A stretch of DNA of 64,000 bases from Sphingomonas sp. JUb134 (lineage in GTDB: Bacteria; Pseudomonadota; Alphaproteobacteria; Sphingomonadales; Sphingomonadaceae): assembly GCF_004341505.2 (NCBI RefSeq), contig NZ_SLYP02000002.1, forward strand, positions 347,324-411,323. Direction: 5' to 3'. Both the position numbers and the translations under genes were made by a program. The notes under the pieces are model-generated. The model was not told the origin of the DNA and did no database searches. It worked only from the letters and a program-made list of their open reading frames with translations. Shown one piece after another: positions 17,992 to 26,109 of this stretch; within the stretch, counting starts at the first letter, position 1, and the number at the start of each line of letters is the position of its first letter.

Positions 17992-19487
17992 CGAGGCTGT
18001 TGAAAAAGGCCTGTGTGTGATCGGCCTAACGGATGGCTGTTGGGGCCGCGGTCGCGCTTCCTATCAGGCGGGCGTTGCCTGCCGCACGAGCAGCTGGAGG
18101 TTATAGGCCGTAGCCGCCATGGTGAACTCTTCGGCAGCTCCGGCGAGGCCCCGTAGCTTGAGCGTTCGTAGCCCGAGGTTGCGTTTCAAGTGGCCGAAGA
18201 CGCGCTCGATCCGTTTTCGGCGACGATGAGCCCGCACGTAAGCATCGGTGCCGGCAAGGGCGCGGACGCCGTCGCGAGCATCCTCGCTCACGAGGCGGGT
18301 AACGCCGCGTTTCCTGCCGATCGTGCATTGCGGCTTCAGTTCGCAGGCGGCGCAATCGGCCGGCCGGCTTCGATAGACGCGGACCTGGCTTGCCCGGTTG
18401 GTGCCGCAGTAGCTGAGGGGCTTGTCTGCCGGGCAGCGATAGGTGTCGCCCTCCCGGTCATAGCTGAAGGCATCGCGGGTGAAGAAGGCGTCGCGCTGGC
18501 GGCCGCGGTCGATGACCGGGATATACGGCGTGATGTTCCGCTCGACCAGCCAGCCAAGCAGCGGACCACTGCCATATGCCTTGTCGGCCGAGAGGCTCGC
18601 AGGCGCGATGCCCAGCTTGGTTCCGGCGCGTGACACCAGCGTCCGGGTCGCCGCCACTTCGGCCGCGAAGCGTGCCGGTGTCGCCTCAACGTCGAGGATG
18701 CAGTCGGTATCGAGATCGAGCAGCGGATTGATGGCGTAGGCATAGCGTGCGGGACCGTGCTTGCAGGTGAGTGCCGCCTGCGGGTCGGTCGGCGAAATGC
18801 TGGCGGGCTCGACGGGTGCTGGTTCGTCGGGACCTGGCGGCAGTGCGGCATCGAGCGCTGCCAAATATTCGGCGACAGGCCGCGACACGGTGTCCCTACT
18901 ACGAAGCTCATCCGCGGCGCCGGCGCCCTTCAGTCTCTTCTCGCGACTGGCGTCAGCCATGATCGTACTGCCGTCCACTGCCACATCGCGCCCCGCCACC
19001 AGTCCGGCCGCCGCGCACTGTGCGACCACCTGCTCAAACAGCAGGCGATGCAGGTCGCAGACGCGGAACCGGCCGTGGCGGTTCTTGGAGAAGGTGGAGT
19101 GGTCGGGCACCCGGTCCGCCAGATCGAGCCGACAGAACCAGCGATAGGCGAGATTGAGATGCACCTCATCGCAAAGGCGCCGTTCCGACCGGATGCCGAA
19201 CAGGTAGCCGACCAGCAGCATCCTGAGCATCAGTTCCGGATCGATCGAAGGGCGCCCGCTCGCACTATAGCTCGCCGCCAGCGCCTCGCGCACGAAGCCG
19301 AGGTCCAGCACGGCGTCGATACGTCGGAGCAGATGGTCGGGAGGCACATGGTCGTCGAGCCGGAAGCCGTAGAACAACGCGCCCTGCGCGACCTGTCGAC
19401 CCATCATGCCCATCATCCCCCGCTGCTATGCCGCAGTGAATCACGCCTTCATCGTCCTCGCAAGCAGCCGTTTTTCAACAGTCTCGA
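17992..19487. mobile_element. IS1182-family insertion sequence
   Basis: About 1.5 kb bounded by imperfect 16-bp inverted repeats CGAG(G/A)CTGTTGAAAAA at 17992-18007 and, reversed, at 19472-19487 (15 of 16 match). One transposase gene on the minus strand fills it. No convincing target duplication was seen. It separates the stress island from the resolvase and transfer region. Confidence 0.8.
18064..19416 (-). CDS. IS1182-family DDE transposase
   Basis: 450 aa and intact. N-terminal DUF772-type region (VPPDHLLRRIDAVLDLGFVR, SGRPSIDPELMLRMLLVGYL, YRWFCRLDLADRVPDHSTFS), the first catalytic Asp in GRDVAVDGSTIMADAS, the second in PASLSADKAYGSGPLL, and a C-terminal zinc-ribbon-like segment CAACELKPQC with IERVFGHLKRNLGLRTLKLRG holding the Glu. 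This order is that of the IS1182 group. The transposase fills the element between the two terminal repeats. Confidence 0.9.
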   Translation of the reverse strand: MMGMMGRQVAQGALFYGFRLDDHVPPDHLLRRIDAVLDLGFVREALAASYSASGRPSIDPELMLRMLLVGYLFGIRSERRLCDEVHLNLAYRWFCRLDLADRVPDHSTFSKNRHGRFRVCDLHRLLFEQVVAQCAAAGLVAGRDVAVDGSTIMADASREKRLKGAGAADELRSRDTVSRPVAEYLAALDAALPPGPDEPAPVEPASISPTDPQAALTCKHGPARYAYAINPLLDLDTDCILDVEATPARFAAEVAATRTLVSRAGTKLGIAPASLSADKAYGSGPLLGWLVERNITPYIPVIDRGRQRDAFFTRDAFSYDREGDTYRCPADKPLSYCGTNRASQVRVYRSRPADCAACELKPQCTIGRKRGVTRLVSEDARDGVRALAGTDAYVRAHRRRKRIERVFGHLKRNLGLRTLKLRGLAGAAEEFTMAATAYNLQLLVRQATPA

Positions 19488-19621
19488 CCTGATTTGCGAC
19501 GCCCTCATGGGAATACCGCCGCTCGTGACCGCGATCGGCCGATCCCGTTGGAAGTTGTCAACAAAGCGCACTTCTCAAAACCCATTTCCGTTAGTAACTC
19601 AGTGGCAGGGCCGTTGTCGAT

Positions 19622-19637
19622 GAGTTTCGGGAAAATT
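19622..19637 (+). repeat. TTTCGGGAAAA motif in front of the resolvase
   Basis: GAGTTTCGGGAAAATT lies immediately before the resolvase start (19640). Near-identical motifs recur at 45571-45640, one of them inverted. It may be a binding site for the resolvase or part of its promoter/RBS. Confidence 0.4.
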
Positions 19638-19639
19638 GC

Positions 19640-20188
19640 ATGTTGATCGGTTATGCGCGGGTGTCGACGGCCGACCAGGATCTGACGCCCCAGATCGAGG
19701 CATTGAAGCAAGCCGGCTGCGAGCGGCTCTATTCCGACAAGGCCAGCGGCGCGAAAGTGAATCGTCCTGGCCTCGCCGAAGCGATTGCCTATGCGCGATC
19801 GGGTGACGTGCTGGTCGTGTGGAAGCTGGACCGCCTCGGCCGCACCATGAAGGGGCTGGTCGATTTGTCGGCCGACCTCGACGAGAAGGGGATCGGGCTG
19901 CGTTCGATCACCGATGGAATCGACACTTCGGGAACGGCGGGGCGGCTCGTCTTCAACATCCTGGCGGCGATGGCCCAGATGGAACGCGAGCTGGTCCGCG
20001 AGCGGACCACTGCTGCGCTGGCCGTCGCACGGCGCAAGGGCCGGTTCGGCGGGCGAAAGACGATGATGACCGAAGAGCGCCGGAACGCGGCCACCAAGCT
20101 GCTCAAGACGGAGATGTCGTCGCGCGAGATCGCGCGCGCGATCGGCGTCTCGATCTCGACCTTTTACAGGCATTTTCCCGCGCGATAG
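19640..20188 (+). CDS. Serine resolvase (TnpR/Hin-type recombinase)
   Basis: 182 aa. Catalytic domain with GYARVSTADQDLTPQIEAL (nucleophile Ser9), KLDRLGRTMKGLVDL, GRLVFNILAAMAQMERELVRER, then a C-terminal helix-turn-helix (SSREIARAIGVSISTFYRHF). This is the small resolvase/invertase architecture used to resolve cointegrates or plasmid dimers. No matching transposase of the Tn3 class is present. A 153-bp gap separates it from the IS; the TTTCGGGAAAA motif lies there. Confidence 0.9.
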   Translation: MLIGYARVSTADQDLTPQIEALKQAGCERLYSDKASGAKVNRPGLAEAIAYARSGDVLVVWKLDRLGRTMKGLVDLSADLDEKGIGLRSITDGIDTSGTAGRLVFNILAAMAQMERELVRERTTAALAVARRKGRFGGRKTMMTEERRNAATKLLKTEMSSREIARAIGVSISTFYRHFPAR

Positions 20189-20213
20189 CTGCGGTGCCGA
20201 CGCGTGCGGCGTA

Positions 20214-21188
20214 TCACGGGAATGGGCGCGCAGCTGGCTGCTCAAGAATAACCCGGTTGCCCAAGCCATTCGAAGCCCGTGCCAGCGCATCGGCTGCGTC
20301 TGCAATCAGATCCTCGGAGACAGCGTTGGGGGCGAGTACGAGACCCGCCGAGCATGTCACCTCGCCGATCGGCGTCTCATTCTCGACGCGCTGCAGCTTT
20401 CGCCTCGAGAATGCCTTGCGGGCTGCGTTCAGCATATCGCGGGCGGCTTCGGGGTCGCAGTTGTCGAACACGATGGCGATCCGCTTTGCCTCCCAGCGGC
20501 CGACCCGGTGCGGCATGCAATGATCCCGCAATGTCTGGCCCAGCGCGCGCAGGACCCGCTCGACGACGCCGATCCCATGAGCCGCCCCGATCGAGGTGAC
20601 CTGATCGAGCGCAACCAGCGCAAGAAGGGTAGGGCCTTCCCGCTCGAGTGCGGCGGTGAGCACCGAGTCGATCGCGATGCGGTTGAGGAGCGAGGTAGCA
20701 GGATCGATGTCGGTATCGACGCCCAGCGAGCGTAGGCGCTCGCGGACTAGCGCCGTCTGAAGGCTCATCTGCTTCAACCGCTCTTCGGCGCGCTCGGCCT
20801 GGGCAGTCATCCGAGCGACCGCGCTGTGAATGTTGCCGTCTGTCGAGACCAGTTCGGCCGCGGTGAGCGTGAGCGATTTGACGAAGGCATTGGCTTCCTG
20901 GGCGGTTGCCCCGATGATGTGCATGACCTCCGTGGAAAGCTCACCGATCGTCGTCGCGGTGCCATGGAGATCCGCTGGTGCCGAAATCGCTCGCACGTCT
21001 TCCTGTCTGAGGCGATAACCGCCGTCGATCAGATTGGCGACGGCCATGAAATGGGCCTCGTCAGCACCTTCGAAATAGGTGTGAGCGAAGCCGTAATTCT
21101 CGGGGCTGTGCGGCAGTCGATGCTCGTCGAGAAAATCGACAATGGCATGACCCGATTCGTCGGCTGGCGGACTGGTGCGCAGATCCAT
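20214..21188 (-). CDS. Degenerate GGDEF-domain protein
   Basis: 324 aa, soluble. The C-terminal half (about 158-320) follows the GGDEF fold: DPATSLLNRIAIDSVL matches the D-LTGL-NR entry motif and VVERVLRALGQTLRDH the helix before the active site. The signature loop, however, reads GRWEAKRIAIVF (230-241) where GGDEF or GGEEF would be, so cyclase activity is very unlikely; a c-di-GMP-independent regulatory or scaffold role is possible. The N-terminal half has a helical region of unknown type. Start ATG 21188. Confidence 0.75.
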   Translation of the reverse strand: MDLRTSPPADESGHAIVDFLDEHRLPHSPENYGFAHTYFEGADEAHFMAVANLIDGGYRLRQEDVRAISAPADLHGTATTIGELSTEVMHIIGATAQEANAFVKSLTLTAAELVSTDGNIHSAVARMTAQAERAEERLKQMSLQTALVRERLRSLGVDTDIDPATSLLNRIAIDSVLTAALEREGPTLLALVALDQVTSIGAAHGIGVVERVLRALGQTLRDHCMPHRVGRWEAKRIAIVFDNCDPEAARDMLNAARKAFSRRKLQRVENETPIGEVTCSAGLVLAPNAVSEDLIADAADALARASNGLGNRVILEQPAARPFP

Positions 21189-21197
21189 CAGAGGCCT

Positions 21198-21440
21198 CTA
21201 TCGCCGTTCCGACACAAGGATGTCGTGCCACAGGAACAGATCGCGGTCGATGAGTTCGAGAAGTGCGTTGATAGCGGCCTCGCGGGAGCCAAGTTGATAG
21301 CGACGCTGGATCTCGTCCGCGACTCGCAGCGATGCAGGGGAGAGCGCATAGGTGGACCGCTTGTAACCCGCAGCATCCTCGCGTTCTTTTTTGCGGCGCA
21401 TCGACAGGGTCGACCGCGCGGGTTTCGGCTGAGAGTCCAT
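21198..21440 (-). CDS. Small basic protein, possible ribbon-helix-helix regulator
   Basis: 80 aa, ending 9 bp before the start of the degenerate GGDEF gene, so they are likely cotranscribed. A basic N-terminus (RRKKEREDAAGYKRSTY) leads into STYALSPASLRVADEIQRRY and SREAAINALLELI, a beta strand plus two helices as in RHH proteins. The DNA-binding role is inferred from this pattern only. Confidence 0.5.
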   Translation of the reverse strand: MDSQPKPARSTLSMRRKKEREDAAGYKRSTYALSPASLRVADEIQRRYQLGSREAAINALLELIDRDLFLWHDILVSERR

Positions 21441-21515
21441 ATCGCCCTCTAAGCGAAACAGGTGTCACTCTCCAAAGCTCGTTTGATGGGAACGGAGTTC
21501 ACCACCGGAATTGGT

Positions 21516-21971
21516 TCAGTTTGCTCCGGTCCGGGGCGGGGGAACCGAATTGAGCATGTTCATCAGGATGGATTGCAAAACCCGCTCGATCGCTTCGGGA
21601 GCAAGCCCATCGCCTTTCACCTGCTCGGCGAGCGACAGTAACTGGGGGCAGGAAGCTTCGACGAAGCGGCACGCGACGAGGTAGATCTTGTCGAAGCTGT
21701 CATCGAAATAGGCGAGGGGCGTCTTCATCCAGACTGCGGCAAGAAACGCACGTTGCCGGTCGATCTCCAGGATCTCCATGACCCTTATCTGCATCGCGGC
21801 CGTAAAGCTGGCGCGACCGGATTTGACCTTTCCGATGAGACTGACGCTTTTCCCGAGTCTCCGGGCCATTTCGACATTGGTTACGCCACGGCGATTCCAC
21901 TGCTCGATGATAAGCGGATAGTAGAAGTCTGTCTCGGTCTGTCGGCTTGCTGCATCCCTCTGGTCAGTCAT
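21516..21971 (-). CDS. XRE-like helix-turn-helix regulator
   Basis: 151 aa. Helix-turn-helix near residues 28-60: RRGVTNVEMARRLGKSVSLI with GKVKSGRASFTAAMQIRV, the pattern of the lambda-repressor family (the SGR after the recognition helix is typical). The C-terminal 80 residues are helical and unassigned. A near-palindrome lies 16-39 bp upstream of its start, a likely autoregulatory operator. Divergent control of the transfer operon is plausible given its position. Confidence 0.65.
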   Translation of the reverse strand: MTDQRDAASRQTETDFYYPLIIEQWNRRGVTNVEMARRLGKSVSLIGKVKSGRASFTAAMQIRVMEILEIDRQRAFLAAVWMKTPLAYFDDSFDKIYLVACRFVEASCPQLLSLAEQVKGDGLAPEAIERVLQSILMNMLNSVPPPRTGAN

Positions 21972-21986
21972 GACGACCCCCCTTCT

Positions 21987-22010
21987 GGGCGCTATATACG
22001 GTTATAGCCC
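21987..22010. promoter_or_regulatory. Near-palindrome upstream of the XRE gene
   Basis: GGGCGCTATA and TATAGCCC halves around TACGGT, 24 bp in all, directly upstream of the XRE gene (start 21971, minus strand). The TATA-rich centre suggests an operator overlapping a -10 element. Confidence 0.4.
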
Positions 22011-22030
22011 GAGAGGCTGTCAATATTTTT

Positions 22031-22402
22031 TTAAGCGTTAGTCGGAACTTTTCGACGAATTGCACAATCGAAGACGCACAGCATCGACACGGTGAGCAGG
22101 AAACGCGCTGTGGCAGGGGTGGTGGGGTCGGTAGTGGCCCTGTCCCGCGCGGCCTGGAAAAGCGCCTTCTGATCGATCTGAATGCGGAAACCGACCCGGT
22201 TTTCACCATTGTCCTCGATCGTCGAGGCGCGTTCGAGCATCAGTTCGAAATCCGGCATATCCAGGAATTTCTCCAGTCCATACAGGGCGGTAGAGGAAAC
22301 GGTCTCAAACCGTCGCGTTGCCAGCGACCGGGTTCTGATCGCTTCTGTTGTGAGACGGAACAGCTCATCGCTGACCCGGAAGGCGTAGATCACATTCGAC
22401 AT
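22031..22402 (-). CDS. Small protein, possible DNA-binding, function unknown
   Basis: 123 aa from ATG 22402, with start chosen at MSNVIYAFRVSDEL; the frame is open 13 codons further. The beginning looks like a beta strand followed by helix (YAFRVSDELFRLTTEAIRT), as in RHH-type proteins of plasmids, but no family was identified. The end is hydrophobic (FLLTVSMLCVFDCA). It is divergent from the transfer operon and last before its promoter region. Confidence 0.5.
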   Translation of the reverse strand: MSNVIYAFRVSDELFRLTTEAIRTRSLATRRFETVSSTALYGLEKFLDMPDFELMLERASTIEDNGENRVGFRIQIDQKALFQAARDRATTDPTTPATARFLLTVSMLCVFDCAIRRKVPTNA

Positions 22403-22444
22403 GGGGAACGGATAACCCGAGTGCGGACGAGCGCATACCATCTG

Positions 22445-22468
22445 GATTGATAGTTTCTCGAATCAATC
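22445..22468. promoter_or_regulatory. 7-bp inverted repeat in the tra promoter region
   Basis: GATTGAT at 22445-22451 and ATCAATC at 22462-22468, a perfect 7-bp inverted repeat with 10-bp spacer, 43 bp upstream of the divergent 22402 gene. Possible operator. Confidence 0.4.
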
Positions 22469-22514
22469 ATTGCCGCACGACCGGGGATGGTCATTCCAGT
22501 TTCGCAACGAAGGC

Positions 22515-22647
22515 GGTAAAAAAATTCCGCAGGTGGTAAAAGAATTACCTGCTCTATGTTTGTCTGCAGACCCATCGCGTCAGTTTTTTGGCGGAAATGC
22601 GTAGTCGGGCTTTCCCGCAGTCAAAGTCGATACGGTAATTTTTTTCC
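22515..22647. promoter_or_regulatory. Three GGTAA-N5-TT(A)CC motifs upstream of the tra operon
   Basis: Copies start at 22515 (GGTAA-N5-TTCC), 22535 (GGTAA-N5-TTACC, a perfect palindrome) and 22634 (GGTAA-N5-TTCC). The first two are exactly 20 bp apart, about two helical turns. The region 22403-22724 has no gene and is A/T-rich compared with its neighbours, as expected of a control region for the conjugation operon or of an origin-like site. Confidence 0.5.
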
Positions 22648-22724
22648 GTCTTGTCGAGGGTCAATACTTGCGAGATCCTTAGGGAGACGACGCGCTTGTG
22701 CTTCGTCTTCCAAGGGGAAAGAGC

Positions 22725-23048
22725 ATGTCTGCACTTTCAATGCCGAAGGGTGGCCAGATCAATGGTGTCCTTCTCGGCCTGGCGATCATCGCGATGTTGA
22801 TGGTCCTGGGCGCGTCGGCGGCGTTCGCCGGCACCGACACGACGTTCAATACCGCGCTGACGAAGTTCACGGACTTCCTCGAGGGCTCGGGCGGCAAGAT
22901 CATCACCGTCATGAGCCTCGCGGGCGGCATCGTCGCGCTGGCGTCGGGCCGCTTCAGCCTGGGCCAGGTGGCCGTTCCCGTCGCCGTCGGCGTCGGCGCG
23001 GGCACGGGTATCCCGATCGTCACCTCGACCGTCACCGCGACGATCTGA
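22725..23048 (+). CDS. Conjugative pilin precursor (TraA-like)
   Basis: 107 aa. First gene of the F-type operon. ATG 22725 is preceded by AAGGGGAAAG. A leader of about 37 residues with a hydrophobic core (GVLLGLAIIAMLMVLGASA) ends at AFA, then a mature part of about 70 residues with two more hydrophobic stretches (KIITVMSLAGGIVALASG; VAVPVAVGVGAGTGIPIV), matching the size and two-TM topology of F-type pilins. It is identified by position and topology rather than by sequence. Confidence 0.75.
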   Translation: MSALSMPKGGQINGVLLGLAIIAMLMVLGASAAFAGTDTTFNTALTKFTDFLEGSGGKIITVMSLAGGIVALASGRFSLGQVAVPVAVGVGAGTGIPIVTSTVTATI

Positions 23049-23088
23049 GGCGTCGGCTGGATCAACCGCTGGGAGGGCGGCTTAGCTT

Positions 23089-23373
23089 ATGGACCGGTAC
23101 ACCATCCCTTCGCATCTCGACGACCCGGAGCTGATCGGCTTCTGGACGCTGGACGAGTTCCTCGCGATGGCGATCCCCTTCATCTGGGGGATCCTGTCGC
23201 AGCACGTCGTGATCGGACTGATGGTCTCGTTGCTCGGCTGGTGGGGTTTTCGGAAACTCAAAGCCGGCAAGGCCACGTCGTGGATTCTCCACATGGCCTA
23301 CTGGCACCTGCCGTCGAGTTTTACCGGGCTGAAGGCGACACCGCCCTCCCACCTTCGCGTGATGGTGGGCTAA
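23089..23373 (+). CDS. traL: T4SS assembly protein TraL
   Basis: 94 aa. TraL is a small inner-membrane protein needed for pilus assembly. Seen: YTIPSHLDDPELIGFWTLDE, the family N-terminus, then two hydrophobic segments (LAMAIPFIWGIL; HVVIGLMVSLLGWWGF). ATG 23089 follows GGAGGG. It lies between the pilin and TraE as in F. Confidence 0.85.
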   Translation: MDRYTIPSHLDDPELIGFWTLDEFLAMAIPFIWGILSQHVVIGLMVSLLGWWGFRKLKAGKATSWILHMAYWHLPSSFTGLKATPPSHLRVMVG

Positions 23374-23961
23374 ATGGATTATTCTGTCGGTCTCGCGCAG
23401 TCGCAGCGCGTCCTCAAGCAGCGCAACATGCTCGGCATCGTCGCGCTGGTCCTCGCGGGCCTCGTGGTGCTGCTGTTCCTGGTCGGCGCGACCCGTGACC
23501 GGGAGATCGTCCTGCAGCCGATCGTCCGCTCCCCGCTGACGCTGTCGTCGAGCGGGGTCAGCGAGCAGTATCTGGAGATGGTCACGCGCGACACCGCGCT
23601 GATGACGCTCAACCGCTCGCCCGAAAATCTCGAATACTGGATGGACTCGATCCTGGCGATCGCCACGCCGGAAGCACATGGTTCGCTCAAGCGCGACCTG
23701 ATGAAGATCCTCAACGAGCAGCGCGGATCGAGCATCAGCCAGTATTTCACGCTCGCCGGCATGAAGGTCGACACCGAGAAACTGACCTCGGAAGTGACCG
23801 GCACGCTGCACACCGTCGTCGGCTCGAAGTCGGTCACCGCCGAGCCGAAGACCTTCCGCTTCTATTGGGCGTATCGCGGCCTGACCCTCCAGCTCAAGGG
23901 CTTCGGGATGGTCACCAAGGCCGACAAGGACGCCGCGGCAACCATCGGAGACGACGCATGA
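23374..23961 (+). CDS. traE: T4SS core protein TraE (VirB5/8-like)
   Basis: 195 aa. One N-terminal transmembrane helix (about 20-40, MLGIVALVLAGLVVLLFLVG) and a periplasmic domain with YLEMVTRDTALMTLNRSPEN, a TraE family signature. It starts directly at the base after the traL stop. It probably bridges inner-membrane and periplasmic parts of the transfer channel. Confidence 0.9.
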   Translation: MDYSVGLAQSQRVLKQRNMLGIVALVLAGLVVLLFLVGATRDREIVLQPIVRSPLTLSSSGVSEQYLEMVTRDTALMTLNRSPENLEYWMDSILAIATPEAHGSLKRDLMKILNEQRGSSISQYFTLAGMKVDTEKLTSEVTGTLHTVVGSKSVTAEPKTFRFYWAYRGLTLQLKGFGMVTKADKDAAATIGDDA

Positions 23962-24770
23962 CCGCCTGGGTCGCAGTCGGGCTGATCGGGGGCGGGACCG
24001 CCTTCGCATCGCGCCTGTGTTCGCTATCGCGCCTGATCGGGGCGGGGATGATCGTGGCGGGCGGCGTGGTCCTCGCCGCGCCGGCCTTCGCCGACGAGCA
24101 TGTGCTGGCAAAGGACAACAGCGAGGTCGCCTGCACGATGTCGAAGTCGGGGCTGACCCGCGTCAGCCTCAAGGACGATCGCTTCGCCAGCGTCTCGAAG
24201 CTGACCACCGGGGTCGATACCGACGATTTCACCGTGGTCAATGAACCGACCCGGGGCGACATCTATGTGTCGGTCCCGGAAGCCTATTCGCGGCCGAACG
24301 TGTCGTTCTTCGGCACGACGTCGAAGGGTTATGTGTACAAATTCTCGTGCCGGCTCGCCGGCGACGACGCGCAGCAGGTGTTCGTCGAGAACAAGGATAT
24401 CGGTGGCGCCGCGGAAACGCAGGTCGCGGCCGTCGCGGCATCGCCGCAGGAGGCGTCCGCCACGCTGGTCCAGGCGATGTTCCAGTCCGCGCCGCTCGAA
24501 GGGTTCGAGGTCAGGCCCGCGGTCACCGACCCGGTGATGATTGGCTCGCTCAAGGTCCAGATGGTCGCCGAGTATCGCGGCGCCAGCCTCGCAGGCCGCA
24601 CGCTCAGGATCGAGAACCGGGGCAAGGTTCCGGTCGCGCTGGGCGAGGGAACGATCGCACCGTCGAACGCGATCGCGGTCTCGGTCGCCAACCCCAACCT
24701 CAAGCCCGGTGAAGCCACCACCGCCTATATCGTCACGCCTTCGGGCCTCGCCAACGGAGTGCGGCCATGA
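23958..24770 (+). CDS. traK: T4SS outer-membrane core protein TraK
   Basis: 270 aa. Starts in an ATGA overlap with traE. The long N-terminus ends in a signal peptide (about 30-45, MIVAGGVVLAAPAFA) suggesting a signal with an extended n-region. The periplasmic part has the beta-rich TraK domain (EVACTMSKSGLTRVSLKDDR, VYKFSCRLAGDD). TraK is the VirB9-like secretin component that joins TraV and TraB across the outer membrane. Confidence 0.85.
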   Translation: MTAWVAVGLIGGGTAFASRLCSLSRLIGAGMIVAGGVVLAAPAFADEHVLAKDNSEVACTMSKSGLTRVSLKDDRFASVSKLTTGVDTDDFTVVNEPTRGDIYVSVPEAYSRPNVSFFGTTSKGYVYKFSCRLAGDDAQQVFVENKDIGGAAETQVAAVAASPQEASATLVQAMFQSAPLEGFEVRPAVTDPVMIGSLKVQMVAEYRGASLAGRTLRIENRGKVPVALGEGTIAPSNAIAVSVANPNLKPGEATTAYIVTPSGLANGVRP

Positions 24771-26089
24771 GCCTCAAGGACATCTTCCAGCGTAACCGTG
24801 CCAAGCAGCTCGATACCGAGCCGGAGGAGGGCGGGGACAGCGAGCTGATGGCCGGCAACGATGCCGTCCGCAAGAAGCAGCTGCTCTACCTCGGCTGTGG
24901 TGGCGCCGTCGCGCTGGTGCTGGGCTCCTGGTACGTCATGGGCGACGATGCCAAGCTGAAGCCGGTCGGCACCGACGGGAAGGAGGTGAAGATCACCACC
25001 GACGACATGGTCAACCGGAACATGTCGCAGCGTGAATGGCAGGCCGCATCCGAAGCGCAGATGCAGTCGATCAACAATCAGCTGAAGGGCGTCGACGGCC
25101 AGCGCGCGCAGATGGAGCAGTTGCAGGCGCAGATCGCCGCGCTCCAGGGCGAGAAGCAGTCGATGGCGAGCGATGGCCAGCGGGTCATGAGCGCCTATCA
25201 GCAGGAGAACGACCAGCTTCGCCAGCAGATCGCGCAGCGTAACGCCGCGCCGGCCGCGCCGGCTCCGACGCAGATGTATGGCCCCGGCCAGCCCAATTAC
25301 CGCACTCCCGGCGCGCCGATGACGGCGGGCGAGGCGGCAGCGGCTGCGGTGTCGCAGTCGCGCTCGATCAAGCTGGTGTCGTTCGAGGGCGGCCCCTCGG
25401 GCACCGCGACTCGGATCTCGGGTGGCACGACCAGCTACACCGACAGCCCCAATTACCTGCCGCCCAACTCGATCGCGAAGGCGAAGGTCATCGTCGGCGT
25501 CGACGCCTCGGCGGGGGTGCAGTCGCAGACCGATCCGCTGCCGGTGATCCTGCGCATCACCGGCCCGGCGCGCTCGGTCTACCAGAACGGCAAGCTGCTC
25601 ACGACGCGGATCGAAGGCTGCGTCATCAACGGCGCGGCGCGCGGCGATCTCTCTTCCGAGAAGGTCTATGTGAAGCTGCAGCGGATGACCTGTCCGCAGG
25701 CCAATGGCCGGTTCGCGGTGTCGGACGTGAAGGGCTTCATCAGCTTCGCCGGCAAGACCGGCGTGCGCGGCCGTGTCGTCAGTCGCGAGGGCTCCTTGGC
25801 GATGCAAGCTTTCTTTGCCGGGCTTGTAGGTGGTGCAGGCAATGCGCTGAACACTGCCTTCAACCAGCCACTCGCAACCTTCGAGACAGACGGCAAAGGA
25901 GGGATCAATCGCACCCCGAGCATCGGCAACGTCGGTTTGCGCGCTTTGGGCGGCGGCGCCGACGAGAGCGGTCGAACAGTTTCCAAATACCTGATCGAGC
26001 GCGCCGAACAGTACCAGCCCATCATCGAGATGCCGACCGGCATCGATGTCGAGATCGTCTTCCTCGAAGGCGTCTTCATCCAGAACTGA
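24767..26089 (+). CDS. traB: T4SS channel protein TraB (VirB10-like)
   Basis: 440 aa, ATGA overlap with traK. Order: cytoplasmic N-terminus, one TM helix (about 42-60, LLYLGCGGAVALVLGSWYVM), Gln-rich coiled coil (about 88-135), proline-rich linker (about 155-185), then the VirB10/TraB beta-barrel domain (YLPPNSIAKAKVIVGVDAS, VYQNGKLLTTRIEGCVINGA). It spans from inner to outer membrane. Confidence 0.92.
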   Translation: MSLKDIFQRNRAKQLDTEPEEGGDSELMAGNDAVRKKQLLYLGCGGAVALVLGSWYVMGDDAKLKPVGTDGKEVKITTDDMVNRNMSQREWQAASEAQMQSINNQLKGVDGQRAQMEQLQAQIAALQGEKQSMASDGQRVMSAYQQENDQLRQQIAQRNAAPAAPAPTQMYGPGQPNYRTPGAPMTAGEAAAAAVSQSRSIKLVSFEGGPSGTATRISGGTTSYTDSPNYLPPNSIAKAKVIVGVDASAGVQSQTDPLPVILRITGPARSVYQNGKLLTTRIEGCVINGAARGDLSSEKVYVKLQRMTCPQANGRFAVSDVKGFISFAGKTGVRGRVVSREGSLAMQAFFAGLVGGAGNALNTAFNQPLATFETDGKGGINRTPSIGNVGLRALGGGADESGRTVSKYLIERAEQYQPIIEMPTGIDVEIVFLEGVFIQN

Positions 26090-26109
26090 GCCCGGAAGGA
26101 GGCGGTCAC

